Source of the DNA: Azonexus sp.
Lineage (GTDB): Bacteria > Pseudomonadota > Gammaproteobacteria > Burkholderiales > Rhodocyclaceae
Reading direction: 5' to 3'
NCBI GenBank assembly: GCA_030696345.1
Contig: JAUYSK010000018.1
Coordinates: 62,001 to 126,000 of the forward strand
Length of the DNA stretch: 64,000 bases
In this document: in pieces, positions 18,463 to 28,540 of the stretch
Position numbering within the stretch: position 1 is the stretch's first letter
Layout: each line of letters opens with the position of its first letter
Program-made: the position numbers and the translations under genes
Notes under the pieces: model-generated
Databases searched by the model: none
What the model saw: the letters and a program-made list of their open reading frames with translations, nothing else
Told to the model about the DNA's origin: nothing

Positions 18463-20583
18463 ATGTCGCTGCGGCTCAAAATTTTCCTTGTCCTGGTTTT
18501 CTCCGGCCTCGTCGGTGTTTTTTCGGTCGTCGGGTTCTGGCAGCCGCGCTACCTGGCGAGTGAGTTGCAAAAGGAACGCAACGCAAACTACGATCATCTG
18601 GTGACCCTTGGCGATGCCATCACCCCGTTTATCCTGCAAAACCAGATTGCAGCTGCCTACGAGACGCTCGAAGCCACGTTGGGCCGGCAGCCGGACTGGA
18701 AGTTGCTGGAACTATTCGATAGCGATAGTCGGCTCGTCTATCCGCTTGAGTCACTGGCGCTATCGCCAAGCGCCAGCCATGAGGTGATTGAATATTCGGT
18801 CATCCTGCGCAATACCACCCTCGCCAAGCTGACGCTCGTCATTGATACCGCTGAATTACGCCGCGACTTGCAGCAACAGACCTACATCATTCTGGCGCTG
18901 ATTACCTTTGGCTTTCTCCTGTCCGGGACGCTGATCGGCCTGTTTTTGCAGCTGTTTGTCGGGAAACGGACCCTGGCTCTGGTACGTGCGGTCAAACGCT
19001 TCGGCGAGGGCGATCTGCAGGCGTCGCTGCCGAATACCAGTCGCGATGAGTTGGGCCAGCTGATCGATGCATTCAATCAGATGCGAGGCGAGATTGCCGC
19101 CAAGGAATCCTTGCTGATTCAGGCGCGCGAGGATGCCGAATCGGCGAATCAGGCAAAGTCGATGTTTCTCGCCACCATGTCGCACGAAATTCGGACGCCG
19201 ATGAACGGAATACTCGGCATGGCCCAGTTGCTGTTGATGCCCGATCTCAATGAAACTGACCGGGAAAACTACGCGCGAATTGTGCTGAATTCCGGGCAGA
19301 CACTGCTTACTTTGCTCAACGACATTCTCGATCTGTCCAAGGTTGAAGCCGGCAAACTGAAACTTGAAATCATTGCTTTCGAGCCGCATCAGATTGTTCA
19401 GGAAATTCATGCGCTTTTTGCCGATGCTGCGGATCGCAAGAGCTTGCGCTTCGAATCAGAATGGCTTGGCGACAGCACGCAGCGTTACCAGGCTGATCCT
19501 TTGCGGCTTCGCCAGATGCTGACCAACCTGGTCAGTAATGCGATCAAGTTCACCGAGCAAGGCTTTGTTCGCGTCGAGGCGCGTGAAGTCGAACGCGATG
19601 AGACGAGCGCGCTGCTTGAATTCTCCGTTGCCGATTCCGGCATTGGCATTTCCGAAGATCGCCGGCGGCTGTTGTTCAAGCCGTTCTCCCAACTGGATAG
19701 TTCGACGACGCGGCAATACGGGGGCACCGGCCTTGGCTTGTCGATACTCAGCAGCCTTGCCTTGTTGATGGGGGGCGAAGTTGGCGTTGATAGCGAGTTT
19801 GGCCAAGGTTCGCGTTTCTGGTTCCGGATTCGGGCCAGTCTCCTCAAGTCCGGCGACGACAGCCGGCGAATGGTTCGCCCGCAAAATCCCAAGGTTCGCC
19901 ATGTTTCCGGCCTGACAAGGCTGCAGGGGCGGGTGCTGGTGGTCGAGGACAATCTCACCAACCGTCGTGTCATCAAGGCAATGCTGGGGAAGCTCGGACT
20001 GACGGCGAGCATGGCCGAGAATGGCCTGCTGGGGGTTGAGGCGATAGCTCGGGGCGAGCGTCCGGATCTGGTCCTGATGGACATCCAGATGCCGGTGATG
20101 GATGGATACGCCGCAACCGAGCGTATTCGTCAGATGGAGGTCGAGAATTCCTGGGCGCATCTGCCGATCATTGCCCTGACCGCTGATGCTTTCGAGGAAG
20201 ACAGAAAGCATTGTCTGGCGGTTGGCATGGATGATTTTCTCGTGAAGCCGCTGGCCATTGACGCCTTGCAGTCGGTGCTCGGGCGCTGGCTTAAACCTGC
20301 CTTGCCAATGGTGGAAGCTGCCCTGCAGCCGCGCCAGGAAGAGCGAGACATCGATGTTGCCCAGATCCCCGTTTTGATCAACGAGATCATCCTCCTGCTG
20401 GCGGAACATAAATTTGATGCGATTGGCCGACTCAAGGATCTGGAGGTTTTGCTCGAAGCTAGCGCTGCAGAGCCGGAAATGCGTGAGATTTGCCGACTTC
20501 TCAACGCTTTTCAATTTGATGAGGCACGTGAACGTTTGTCCGGAATGCTGGTCAATCAAGCCTGGAAAAAAACTGATGCCTGA
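18463..20583 (+). CDS. Hybrid sensor histidine kinase (periplasmic sensor, HAMP, HisKA, HATPase, receiver)
   Basis: Membrane-bound phosphorelay kinase of 706 residues. Order: membrane helix (about 5-25), short periplasmic domain (about 27-138), second helix (about 141-165), HAMP (about 167-220), HisKA with H241 in [11 protein letters not shown], HATPase with NAIKF and GTGLGLSI boxes, and a receiver domain from about 485 with the phospho-acceptor in [13 protein letters not shown]. The last 90 residues are helical but show no clear Hpt signature. It lies between the PhnD-like gene and a second hybrid kinase and overlaps the latter by 8 bp. It probably senses the state of the binding protein; the ligand is unknown. 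Confidence 0.92.
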   Translation: MSLRLKIFLVLVFSGLVGVFSVVGFWQPRYLASELQKERNANYDHLVTLGDAITPFILQNQIAAAYETLEATLGRQPDWKLLELFDSDSRLVYPLESLALSPSASHEVIEYSVILRNTTLAKLTLVIDTAELRRDLQQQTYIILALITFGFLLSGTLIGLFLQLFVGKRTLALVRAVKRFGEGDLQASLPNTSRDELGQLIDAFNQMRGEIAAKESLLIQAREDAESANQAKSMFLATMSHEIRTPMNGILGMAQLLLMPDLNETDRENYARIVLNSGQTLLTLLNDILDLSKVEAGKLKLEIIAFEPHQIVQEIHALFADAADRKSLRFESEWLGDSTQRYQADPLRLRQMLTNLVSNAIKFTEQGFVRVEAREVERDETSALLEFSVADSGIGISEDRRRLLFKPFSQLDSSTTRQYGGTGLGLSILSSLALLMGGEVGVDSEFGQGSRFWFRIRASLLKSGDDSRRMVRPQNPKVRHVSGLTRLQGRVLVVEDNLTNRRVIKAMLGKLGLTASMAENGLLGVEAIARGERPDLVLMDIQMPVMDGYAATERIRQMEVENSWAHLPIIALTADAFEEDRKHCLAVGMDDFLVKPLAIDALQSVLGRWLKPALPMVEAALQPRQEERDIDVAQIPVLINEIILLLAEHKFDAIGRLKDLEVLLEASAAEPEMREICRLLNAFQFDEARERLSGMLVNQAWKKTDA

Positions 20584-22999
20584 AAAGCTATCGACAATTC
20601 TTGCTATCGACGATACCCCGGCCAACCTGTTGACGCTGGGGGCCGCGCTTTCCGCCGAGTTTGATTTGCGCATGGCTACATCAGGCGCACAGGGCCTGCT
20701 GCTTGCGACCTCGATCCTTCCGGATCTGATCCTGCTCGATGTGATGATGCCGGAGATGGACGGCTATGAAGTCTGCCGGCGACTCAAGGCCGACCCGCTA
20801 TTGACGAATATTCCGGTGATCTTCATCACCGCGATTACCGAGGTGGATGCCGAGTCGACTGGTCTGGAACTGGGCGCGGTTGATTTCATCACCAAGCCGA
20901 TCAATGTCCAGATCGCCCGGCAGCGCATCCGCAATCTTCTCGAGCGCGAGCGCTTGCGCAAGAAAGTCGAGGATCAGCGGGACCTGCTGGCGGCCCAGAT
21001 CGAAACCCTGCTCAAGCTCACCACGGCTGTTGAACAGAGTCCGGCCTCGGTGGTGATTACGGACCTCGATGCCGGTATTCAGTATGTGAACCCAAGGTTC
21101 AGTGAGGTGACGGGTTACTGCCCTGACGAAGTGATCGGACAAAACCCCCGCATTCTCCAGTCGGGAACAACTGAAAAAGAGGTCTATGAGAAATTCTGGA
21201 AGACGCTGACTGAAGGGCGAACCTGGAAAGGCGAGCTTCGCAACAAGCGAAAAAATGGCGAGTTCTATTGGGAAGAGGCGCAGATTGCGCCGGTCAAGAA
21301 TCAGGCAGGGGCGATCACGCACTATGTTGCGGTCAAGGCGGATATCACGCAGCGCAAGCTGATTGAGGAGGCTCGCGACGAAGCACTGGGCCGTCTGCAA
21401 AAAATCGCCAGCCGCGTTCCCGGTGTCGTTTACCAATACCGCTTGCGCCCGGATGGCAGCTCCTGTTTTCCCTTTGCCAGCGAGGCGATCCGACAGATTT
21501 ATCGGGTTAGTCCGGAAGATGTGCGCGACGATGCCTCCGTACTGTTGGCCATTCTCCATCCTGACGATCTGGAGGGGGTTGTCGTCTCCATTCGTAAGTC
21601 AGCAGAAGACCTGACGCCGTGGCAGCATGAATATCGCGTCAAGTTCGCCGACGGCGCCGTCCGCTGGTTATATGGCGACGCCCTGCCGGAGCGCGAAGAG
21701 GGTGGGGCGACGCTATGGCACGGTTTTATTACCGATATTACCGATCGCAAATGCAGCGAAGCCGAACTGGCGCAGCATCGCCACCACCTTGAAGCTCTGG
21801 TTCAAGCCAGAACCGCGGATTTGTCGATTGCCAAGGAGGTTGCCGAAAGTGCCAACCGGGCCAAGTCGACGTTTTTGACCAACATGAGCCACGAATTGCG
21901 AACTCCGCTGAATGGCATCATGGGTTTGACCGGCATCGTCTTGCGCCGGGTGACCGATCCGAAGCTGAAAGATCCGTTGACCAAGGTTGAAAAGGCAGCC
22001 CAGCGCCTGCTTGCCATCATCAATGACCTGCTCGATATCTCCCGGATCGAAGCGGAGCGACTGACGCTGGAGACGACAAATTTCAGCGTTGGTGCCATTC
22101 TCGAGAACATCAGGAGCCTGATAGAACCGAAGGCCAGCGAAAAGGGGCTGGCACTGAATTTCGATGTGGCGCCAGCCATCACCAAACTGGTTGTTCACGG
22201 CGACCCGCTGCGTCTTGGGCAGGTTCTCCAGAATCTGATCGGCAACGCCGTCAAATTTACCGCCCAGGGCAGTGTGACGGCCAGCGTGCTTCTCGTCGAG
22301 GAGGCTTCGGATAGCCTGTCACTTCGCTTCCGGATTCAGGATACTGGGATCGGCATTCCGCCGGGTGACCAGGGGCGAATTTTCTCGGCCTTTGAGCAGG
22401 CGGATGGCTCGATGTCCCGCAGTTATGGCGGCACCGGGCTGGGGCTGGCCATCAGCAAGCGCCTGGTCGGCATGATGGGCGGCGAGATCGGCGTCGACAG
22501 CGAGCCCGGGCAAGGCAGCACCTTCTGGTTCTCTGCGCGCTTCGGCAAAGGGGAGCTTCATCCGGCGATGGCGTTTGGCGGAAATCCGTTGGTTTTCGAA
22601 AGTCAGATTAAAGCGCGTTTTCCCGGGCGGCGCGTGCTGCTGGCGGAAGACGAGCCGATCAATCAGGAGGTTTCAATCGGCTTGCTGCAGGAAGCGGGCC
22701 TGCAGGTCGATCTCGCGGTCGATGGTGTCGACGCCGTAGCCTTGGCAGAACAGACTGATTACGCGCTGATTCTGATCGATCTGCAGATGCCCCGGATGGG
22801 TGGTATCGAAGCGGCACAGGCCATCCGGCAGATTCCCGGGCGGCAGACCACCCCGATTCTGGCGATGACGGCGAATGTTTTCGACGAAGATCGCAAGCGC
22901 TGCCGCGATGCCGGCATGAATGACTTCATTGCCAAACCGGTTGATCCGGCCTTGCTGTTTGGTGTTCTGCTCAAGTGGCTGGCGGAGCCGCGCAGCTGA
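20576..22999 (+). CDS. Soluble hybrid kinase (receiver, PAS, PAS, HisKA, HATPase, receiver)
   Basis: An 807-residue cytosolic signalling protein that starts with a receiver domain (D55 in [13 protein letters not shown]). This is followed by two PAS/PAC modules (about 145-270 and 280-405), a coiled region, HisKA with [11 protein letters not shown] (about residue 435), HATPase with NAVKF and GTGLGLAI boxes, and a second receiver with [13 protein letters not shown] near the end. The real start is the ATG at 20576, which overlaps the upstream kinase stop. An N-terminal receiver fits phosphoryl input from the upstream hybrid kinase, so the two genes probably form one relay. No DNA-binding or GGDEF output is encoded next to them. 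Confidence 0.92.
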   Translation: MPEKLSTILAIDDTPANLLTLGAALSAEFDLRMATSGAQGLLLATSILPDLILLDVMMPEMDGYEVCRRLKADPLLTNIPVIFITAITEVDAESTGLELGAVDFITKPINVQIARQRIRNLLERERLRKKVEDQRDLLAAQIETLLKLTTAVEQSPASVVITDLDAGIQYVNPRFSEVTGYCPDEVIGQNPRILQSGTTEKEVYEKFWKTLTEGRTWKGELRNKRKNGEFYWEEAQIAPVKNQAGAITHYVAVKADITQRKLIEEARDEALGRLQKIASRVPGVVYQYRLRPDGSSCFPFASEAIRQIYRVSPEDVRDDASVLLAILHPDDLEGVVVSIRKSAEDLTPWQHEYRVKFADGAVRWLYGDALPEREEGGATLWHGFITDITDRKCSEAELAQHRHHLEALVQARTADLSIAKEVAESANRAKSTFLTNMSHELRTPLNGIMGLTGIVLRRVTDPKLKDPLTKVEKAAQRLLAIINDLLDISRIEAERLTLETTNFSVGAILENIRSLIEPKASEKGLALNFDVAPAITKLVVHGDPLRLGQVLQNLIGNAVKFTAQGSVTASVLLVEEASDSLSLRFRIQDTGIGIPPGDQGRIFSAFEQADGSMSRSYGGTGLGLAISKRLVGMMGGEIGVDSEPGQGSTFWFSARFGKGELHPAMAFGGNPLVFESQIKARFPGRRVLLAEDEPINQEVSIGLLQEAGLQVDLAVDGVDAVALAEQTDYALILIDLQMPRMGGIEAAQAIRQIPGRQTTPILAMTANVFDEDRKRCRDAGMNDFIAKPVDPALLFGVLLKWLAEPRS

Positions 23000-23002
23000 C
23001 TC

Positions 23003-23665
23003 TTATTTCTGCTTGAGCCAGCGGAGCAGGACAAGCGCGACGAGGCTGGAAGCCAGTTGAAATGCGGCGACAAACGCCAGCAGTGCGGCAAAGCCGCCGA
23101 TCAATACCGGTCCGGCAGTATCGGTATTGTTGAAGCTGCGGCTCACCTGATTAAAGACGAAACCCGCGCTGTAGCTGGCAACGAAGAAGCCGATGGCGCT
23201 GCTGGCCAACAGGGCAGGAATGGACATGACTTCTTTAAGCGGCTTGCCGTTCCGGAACTGCCGAATCTGACGGCGGATCACGACGATCAACAATCCCAGG
23301 GCGAGTGCAAGGCCGCCAATGGTCAGCAGAGGCAGTAGCCAGCGCTCGGTTTTGGCGTAGCGGGCCATGTCATTCTTGGGCCAGTATTTTTCCTGAGCGG
23401 GCGGTTGCGCCGTTTCGGGCAAACGGCTTTCCGGCCGGACCGCCGCTATTTTTGTACAGTCTTCATTGCCGGCTGGGCGAATGGTCTTTGCGCCGCTGGG
23501 GCAGGGGCCAGCCTGCATGGTTGGCAGATTGTTGATCTCGCAGATGGCCGAGTTTCGGTTGGCGCAATCTTCCTGAGCGGTTGGAACATAAGCCTGGCTG
23601 GCACCCGCACTGAGCAGGCTCAGCGCCAGGCCGAGTTGCAGGAGCAAGTGCTGGCTGGCTCTCAC
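23003..23665 (-). CDS. Exported membrane protein of unknown function, coupled to mutL
   Basis: A 220-residue protein not recognised as any known family. A signal-like segment (about 5-24) precedes a Cys-containing extracytoplasmic stretch (about 25-105; EDCANRNSAICEI, GPCPSG, NEDCTKI). Three hydrophobic segments follow, at about 109-131, 143-168 and 182-213. The GTG at 23665 overlaps the mutL stop as GTGA and gives a proper signal peptide; a longer start at 23737 would lie inside mutL. It runs convergent to the hybrid kinase. Four to five cysteines in the exported part could form disulfides. Confidence 0.6.
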   Translation of the reverse strand: MRASQHLLLQLGLALSLLSAGASQAYVPTAQEDCANRNSAICEINNLPTMQAGPCPSGAKTIRPAGNEDCTKIAAVRPESRLPETAQPPAQEKYWPKNDMARYAKTERWLLPLLTIGGLALALGLLIVVIRRQIRQFRNGKPLKEVMSIPALLASSAIGFFVASYSAGFVFNQVSRSFNNTDTAGPVLIGGFAALLAFVAAFQLASSLVALVLLRWLKQK

Positions 23666-25533
23666 TGCCCGCGCAAGAACAATTTGTCGAGCTGATCGAG
23701 CGGCAGCTCCGTCCACGTTGGCCGGCCGTGGTTGCACTGGCCGGCGCGTTCGGTTTCTTCCATTTGCCGCAACAGGGCGTTCATTTCCGGCAAGGTGAGC
23801 TGACGGTTGGCACGTACGGCACCATGGCAGGCCATGGTCGCCAGCAATTCGTTGCGGTGGGCGGTGGCAAGCTGGGTGATGCCGTGTTCGCGCAGTTCGG
23901 CGATCAGCGAGCGGGCCAGTGCGGCCGGGTCGCCGGACTGAAGCAGAGCGGGAACGCTGCGCACGCCGAGCTGGTTGGGGCCAAGCGGGGCGATTTGAAA
24001 GCCAAGGTCGGCCAGGGCTTCGGCGTGTTCTTCAACCGCAGCGATGTCGAGCGGGTCGGCCGAGAAGACAGCCGGGATCAACAGTGCTTGCGTCGCGATC
24101 TGGCGATTGTCGAACGCGGTTTTCAGCTTTTCGTAGAGGATGCGTTCGTGCGCCGCATGCATGTCGATCAGCACCAGGCCGCGAGCATTCTGGGCCAGGA
24201 TGTAGATGCCGTGCAGTTGGGCCAGCGCGTAGCCGAGCGGCGAACTGCTGCACCCCAAGGGTACTTCCTGCGGGGCGCGGTCAACGGCCCCAGAAGGCAA
24301 AAACTGCGGGGTGGTGGCCGGATTGGCTGACGAATAGCTTGGGCTGCCGATGTCCTGCGCGGCGCGGGCGAAGGCGAGGTAGGCCGCAGCAGCGGGTTCG
24401 GCGATGCCGAGACTGTCCTGATAACGGAGCGGCGAGGGCGGTGCCGTCATTCCCGCGGATGCGGAAGTCACAGGGGTTGGATAAACCGTGGTCTGTCCCC
24501 GGTTTTCCCGGTTTTGCCGGTTTTCCCGGTTTTCCCGGTTTTCTTCGCGGTTTTCTGCGGTTGCCAGTGTCCGCTGGATGGCATGGAAAACGAACTGATG
24601 CATGGCGCGCGAGTCGCGGAAGCGGACTTCGGTCTTGGCCGGGTGCACATTCACATCGACCAGCGCCGGGTCGATGGTGACGAACAGGCAGACGGCCGGC
24701 TGGCGGCTGCCGTGCAGCACGTCGCGGTAAGCTTCGCGCAGGGCGTGGCTGATGATCTTGTCGCGGACGAACCGGCCATTGACGAAGACGTACTGGCCAT
24801 CCTTGGCATCGGTGGCGCGGGTCGGGTCGATGGCGAAGCCGGCGATGGAAAGCGGGCCGGCAGCGGCGTCGAGGCGGCGGGCGGCACCAAGGAAATCGTC
24901 GCCGAGGATGTCGGCGATGCGGCGGGCGCTGTCGGCCGGGGCGAACTGAAACAGGTTGCGGCCATTGTGGGTCAGGCTGAAGGCGACATCCGGCCGGGTC
25001 AGCGCCAGACGTTTGACGGCATCGGCACAATGGGCGAACTCAGTGCCTTCGGCCTTGAGGAATTTGCGCCGGGCCGGGGTGTTGTAATAGAGGTCGCGCA
25101 TTTCGACGACAGTGCCGGCCATCAGTGCCGCTGGTTCCGGCTCGGCGCCGGTTTCGGCTTTCAGTTTCCAGGCATGGCTGGCGCCGCGTTCGCGGCTGCT
25201 GATAGCGAGTCGCGCGACAGAAGCGACCGACGCCAGTGCTTCGCCACGAAAACCCAGGGTGCCGACCCGTTCGAGGTCGTCCAGCGAGACAATTTTCGAG
25301 GTGGCGTGACGGGTCAGGGCCAGCGTCAATTCTTCCCTGGCGATACCGCAGCCATCGTCGGTAACGCGGATCAGTTTGACGCCGCCTTCTTCGAGATGCA
25401 CCTGAATCGCCTTGCTGCAGGCGTCGAGGCTGTTTTCGAGGAGTTCCTTGAGTACGGAGGCGGGTCTTTCGACCACTTCGCCAGCGGCAATCTGGCTGAT
25501 CAGGAGGTCGGGGAGGCGGGCAATCGTCGGCAT
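23662..25533 (-). CDS. mutL: DNA mismatch repair protein MutL
   Basis: GHKL ATPase that couples MutS recognition to strand incision. The 623-residue protein has the N-terminal ATPase motifs (LLENSLDA, TDDGCGI, GTLGFRGEAL, about 1-330) and a C-terminal dimerisation domain (about 435-623) with DMHAAHERILYE. That sequence is close to the endonuclease motif DQHA-x2-E-x4-E found in MutL proteins of bacteria without MutH. The linker (about 327-430) is unusual: five 9-bp repeats encode an ENR-rich tract, a second repeat type follows, and a sequence resembling the window's dispersed repeat encodes PSGAVDRAPQE. These changes lie outside conserved domains. The start at 25533 (MPTIARLPDLLISQIAAGEV) fits the family. 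Confidence 0.96.
   Translation of the reverse strand: MPTIARLPDLLISQIAAGEVVERPASVLKELLENSLDACSKAIQVHLEEGGVKLIRVTDDGCGIAREELTLALTRHATSKIVSLDDLERVGTLGFRGEALASVASVARLAISSRERGASHAWKLKAETGAEPEPAALMAGTVVEMRDLYYNTPARRKFLKAEGTEFAHCADAVKRLALTRPDVAFSLTHNGRNLFQFAPADSARRIADILGDDFLGAARRLDAAAGPLSIAGFAIDPTRATDAKDGQYVFVNGRFVRDKIISHALREAYRDVLHGSRQPAVCLFVTIDPALVDVNVHPAKTEVRFRDSRAMHQFVFHAIQRTLATAENREENRENRENRQNRENRGQTTVYPTPVTSASAGMTAPPSPLRYQDSLGIAEPAAAAYLAFARAAQDIGSPSYSSANPATTPQFLPSGAVDRAPQEVPLGCSSSPLGYALAQLHGIYILAQNARGLVLIDMHAAHERILYEKLKTAFDNRQIATQALLIPAVFSADPLDIAAVEEHAEALADLGFQIAPLGPNQLGVRSVPALLQSGDPAALARSLIAELREHGITQLATAHRNELLATMACHGAVRANRQLTLPEMNALLRQMEETERAGQCNHGRPTWTELPLDQLDKLFLRGQ
24276..24309 (-). repeat. 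Degenerate sequence resembling the dispersed repeat, copy F (in the MutL linker)
   Basis: Read on the minus strand this is TTTTTGCCTTCTGGGGCC followed by GTTGACCGCGCC. It shares the spacing and the GTTGACCGC core with copies A-D. It is the weakest match and may be chance, but it lies in the variable MutL linker where two other repeat types also accumulate. Confidence 0.35.
24446..24467. repeat. Short palindromic repeat of the GTCATTCCCGCG type in the MutL linker
   Basis: GTCATTCCCGCGGATGCGGA resembles the common betaproteobacterial dispersed palindrome that reads GTCATTCCCGCG...GCGGGAATCC. Another frame here reads FRIRGNDG, the usual signature of these repeats. It lies in the MutL linker coding TSASAGMT and keeps the frame open. 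Confidence 0.5.
24498..24542 (+). repeat. Five 9-bp tandem repeats in mutL
   Basis: Five copies of CCCGGTTTT (one starting with G) run head to tail and continue in degenerate form to about 24563. On the coding strand they encode a repeated ENR/QNR tract in the MutL linker. Because the unit is a multiple of three, copy-number change would alter linker length without breaking the frame. Confidence 0.85.
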
Positions 25534-25588
25534 GACGGGATTATAGCTTGCGGTAGAATCCGGGTTTTCTTAACCCCGGCGCATCCGC

Positions 25589-26230
25589 ATGGAACTTCTG
25601 ACCCAGTTCATCGATATCGTTCTTCATCTCGACAAGCATCTGGCGATTCTGGTGCAGCAATACGGGCTGTGGATCTACGGCATCCTCTTCGTGATCATCT
25701 TTTCCGAAACCGGTTTCGTCGTGACGCCGTTTCTGCCCGGTGATTCATTGCTGTTCGTGGCCGGGGCGCTGGCGGCGCTCGGCGAAGGGGGCATGGATAT
25801 TTTCGTGTTGATGGGCGTGCTGGTGGCGGCGGCCATTCTCGGCAACATGGTCAATTACCAGATCGGCCGCTTTCTCGGGCCCAAGGTGTTCCATTGGGAA
25901 AGCTCGCGCTTTTTCAACAAGAACGCCTTGATCAAGACGCACGCCTTTTATGAAAAACATGGTGGCAAGACGCTGGTAATTTCGCGCTTCCTGCCGTTGT
26001 TCCGGACCTTTGCGCCTTTCGTGGCCGGCATCGGTTCGATGTCTTATGCCAAGTTCACGCTGTTCAATCTGATCGGCGCGATCAGTTGGGTGGTTTCGCT
26101 GTGTCTGGCCGGTTATTGGCTGGGCAACATTCCCTGGGTCAAGGCGAACCTGTCGCTGATCATCATCGGCATCATCATCTCTTCGCTGATTCCGATCGGG
26201 ATTGGTTATGTGAAAAGCAAGGAGGCCTGA
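25589..26230 (+). CDS. DedA-family membrane protein
   Basis: DedA/VTT-family inner-membrane protein of 213 residues. These proteins are thought to move phospholipids or undecaprenyl phosphate across the membrane with the proton gradient. Visible features are the hydrophobic segment with FSETGFVVTPFLPGDSLL (about 38-60), GRFLGPKVF, the re-entrant-type segment ISRFLPLFRTFAPFVAGIGSM and two C-terminal helices. The stop shares a base with the ATG of the following lipoprotein gene (TGATG). It starts 55 bp from the divergent mutL. Confidence 0.93.
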   Translation: MELLTQFIDIVLHLDKHLAILVQQYGLWIYGILFVIIFSETGFVVTPFLPGDSLLFVAGALAALGEGGMDIFVLMGVLVAAAILGNMVNYQIGRFLGPKVFHWESSRFFNKNALIKTHAFYEKHGGKTLVISRFLPLFRTFAPFVAGIGSMSYAKFTLFNLIGAISWVVSLCLAGYWLGNIPWVKANLSLIIIGIIISSLIPIGIGYVKSKEA

Positions 26231-26928
26231 TGCGCTGGCTGGCCGTCCTGCTGGCGTTGACGCTGGCCGCATGCGCCACGAAGCTGGGCAAGGATGGTCG
26301 TACGGAGACGACGGTCGACGCCAAATATCTGCTGAAAACAGAAGTTGACCGCATCGCCGATGCCAGTCGTGCCGAAGTGATGGGGGGCTTGATGCTGATC
26401 GCTGACAAGCTCTATCGGCGCAATCCAAAAGAGTGGAAAAAGGCCGGCGTGGCCAGCCGCGAGGCGGCGCTGGAGCGGCTGAAGATGCGTTTCTATCGCA
26501 GCCTGCCGGAACTGGGTGGCCTGCGCGAGCGGCAGGCAGCGTTGCTGGCCTTCAGCGAAACCTATACCGGCGACCGTGTTGCGGCGTTGATGCTCGGTTT
26601 GCTGACGATGGCCGATGCGGCTTTCGAGCACAAGGAAGAGTTCTACATGCTGGACAGCCTCAACGAAACGAAACTGTTGAACTGTGCCCGCAATATGGAG
26701 GTTGCGATCTGGAAACTGGGCAACGACCGTACCGCAAGCGGCGAGTTGTTTCTGCTCTCCAACGAGCTTGATCCGGCTAATCGCAATCTCTCCTTCGAGC
26801 GAGAATTCGGCCGCCTGATGGGGCTGCTTGATTTGATGGCCAAAGTCGTTGCGGACCGCAACGGGCGTACCGTGTCGCGGCTGACCCAGTCGGTGGCGAC
26901 CATGGTCTTTCTACCTGTAGGTTTTTGA
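26230..26928 (+). CDS. Lipoprotein of unknown function
   Basis: A 232-residue protein with a lipoprotein signal peptide: MRWLAVLLALTLAAC with the lipobox LAAC at 12-15. The mature part is mostly helical and has no recognised domain. It is translationally coupled to dedA upstream, and the purN ATG follows its stop by one base, so these genes likely form a single transcript. An envelope role alongside DedA is a guess from context only. Confidence 0.7.
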   Translation: MRWLAVLLALTLAACATKLGKDGRTETTVDAKYLLKTEVDRIADASRAEVMGGLMLIADKLYRRNPKEWKKAGVASREAALERLKMRFYRSLPELGGLRERQAALLAFSETYTGDRVAALMLGLLTMADAAFEHKEEFYMLDSLNETKLLNCARNMEVAIWKLGNDRTASGELFLLSNELDPANRNLSFEREFGRLMGLLDLMAKVVADRNGRTVSRLTQSVATMVFLPVGF

Positions 26929-26929
26929 A

Positions 26930-27577
26930 ATGAAAAATATCGTCATCCTGATTTCCGGCCGGGGCAGCAACATGGAGGCGCTGATCGCCGCCCGCGATGC
27001 CGGCGATCTGCCGATCAACATCGCCGCCGTGATCAGCAACCGGCCGGAGGCCGAAGGGCTGGAGACTGCCGTCCGGGCCGGCATCACCGCGCACTTCATC
27101 AACCACAAGGGCTTTGCCGGGCGGGAGTCTTTTGACGCCGCGCTGGCCGAATGCATCGACCAGTTTTCGCCGGATCTGGTGGTGCTGGCTGGCTTCATGC
27201 GCATCCTGACCGAAGGCTTTGTGCGGCATTACGAAGGTCGCCTGGTCAATATTCACCCTTCCTTGCTGCCATCGTTTTCCGGCCTGCACACCCATCAGCG
27301 GGCGCTGGAAGAGGGCGTGCGCATCCACGGCTGTACGGTGCATTTCGTGACGCCGACGCTGGATCATGGCCCGGTGATCATTCAGGCGGCCGTGCCGGTG
27401 CTTGATGGCGATACCGAAGCGACGCTCGCGGCGCGCGTGCTGCAGCAGGAACACAAGGTCTATCCGCAAGCCGTGCGCTGGTTTGTCGACGGCCGGCTGA
27501 CGCTGGAGAATGGCCGCGTCCGCCTGGCGGCTGATCAGGCCGATGCCGCCGTGATGATCTCGCCCGAGATTCGCTAG
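26930..27577 (+). CDS. purN: Phosphoribosylglycinamide formyltransferase (GART)
   Basis: Cytosolic 10-formyl-THF-dependent enzyme that converts GAR to FGAR in purine synthesis. The 215-residue protein has SGRGSNMEAL at 9-18, the catalytic Asn-His stretch VNIHPSLLPSF and the catalytic Asp in TLDHGPVI. The length is normal. It lies in the dedA-lipoprotein-purN-DUF3108 series with almost no gaps. Confidence 0.97.
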   Translation: MKNIVILISGRGSNMEALIAARDAGDLPINIAAVISNRPEAEGLETAVRAGITAHFINHKGFAGRESFDAALAECIDQFSPDLVVLAGFMRILTEGFVRHYEGRLVNIHPSLLPSFSGLHTHQRALEEGVRIHGCTVHFVTPTLDHGPVIIQAAVPVLDGDTEATLAARVLQQEHKVYPQAVRWFVDGRLTLENGRVRLAADQADAAVMISPEIR

Positions 27578-27583
27578 GCGGCG

Positions 27584-28540
27584 ATGCCGTTCGCGCTGCT
27601 CATCGCCCTGGCCGGTTCGCTGGCCATTCACGGGGCGGCGCTGTTCGGGACGGATGTCGAGTTGTTCGGTAGTGAGCCGGAGCCCGTGAGCTTGCGGGCG
27701 GAAATTCAGCCGCCACCGCCACCGCCAGCGCCGGTTCCCGAGGTGCTGCACCCGGCACCCATGCCTCCTGCCAAACCCGCCAAGCCGGGCGTGCTGGCCA
27801 GCGCCAGACCTTCACCGATTGCGGTGCCTGCCCCGGCTGAAGTCCCGGTGGAAATTGCCCCGGAAGTGCCGTCCACCGCAGCTCTCATCATTCCCGAGCC
27901 GGCGAAGCCGATTCTGCCGGCCAGCGGCGTCATTCGCTTCGCCATCTTCAAGGAATCGATCGGCTTTCAGGTGGGCCGCGCCGAACATCGCTGGGAATTT
28001 ACCGAAGATGGCCGTTACCGGCTGACCGGCATCACCGAAACCAGCGGCCTCGCCGCCTTGCTCAAACCGGTGCGGCTGGAAGTGGAAAGTAGTGGCCGAC
28101 TGGTGGCCGGCGGTTTGCAGCCGGAGACATTTCGTAGCCTGAAGAACGGCAAGGACGCCAATGAAAATGCCGATTTTGACTGGTCGACCGCAGCCGTCCG
28201 CCTTTCCCGTGATGGCAGCCTGCGGCCGATCTCACCCGGGGCGCAGGACATCCTGTCGCTCCATTACCAGCTGGCCTATCTCGGCAAACTGGCCGAAGGC
28301 GCCAGTATTGACGTCGTTACCGGCAAGAAATACGAGCGCTATGCCCTCGATTCGCTGGGCGAGGAAGAAATCGAGGTTCCGGCCGGTCGTTTTCGCACTT
28401 TGCACCTGCGGGCGATGACTGATAACACCACGGAAATCTGGATCGCGCTCGATCGGGGGCGCTTGCCGGTTAAAATTCGCTTTACAGATAAAAAGGGCGA
28501 AAGCTTCGAGCAGGTCGCCACTGAATTAGGAATGCCATGA
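27584..28540 (+). CDS. DUF3108 protein with a TonB-like N-terminus
   Basis: A 318-residue envelope protein. The first 25 residues form a signal or anchor helix. Residues about 40-115 are Pro/Ala-rich (PPPPPPAPVPE, PAKPAKPG), as in periplasm-spanning TonB-type linkers. The DUF3108 domain follows from about 120 (FAIFKESIGFQVGRAEHRW) to the end, including SLHYQLAYLG and EVPAGRFRTLHLR. DUF3108 proteins are periplasmic, often found near purN in betaproteobacteria, and have no settled function. Its stop overlaps the start of the methyltransferase gene (ATGA). Confidence 0.85.
   Translation: MPFALLIALAGSLAIHGAALFGTDVELFGSEPEPVSLRAEIQPPPPPPAPVPEVLHPAPMPPAKPAKPGVLASARPSPIAVPAPAEVPVEIAPEVPSTAALIIPEPAKPILPASGVIRFAIFKESIGFQVGRAEHRWEFTEDGRYRLTGITETSGLAALLKPVRLEVESSGRLVAGGLQPETFRSLKNGKDANENADFDWSTAAVRLSRDGSLRPISPGAQDILSLHYQLAYLGKLAEGASIDVVTGKKYERYALDSLGEEEIEVPAGRFRTLHLRAMTDNTTEIWIALDRGRLPVKIRFTDKKGESFEQVATELGMP

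Noticed and set aside
24498-24542. CRISPR-like array in mutL
   Set aside because: The 9-bp units are contiguous without spacers and encode part of MutL; it is a coding tandem repeat.
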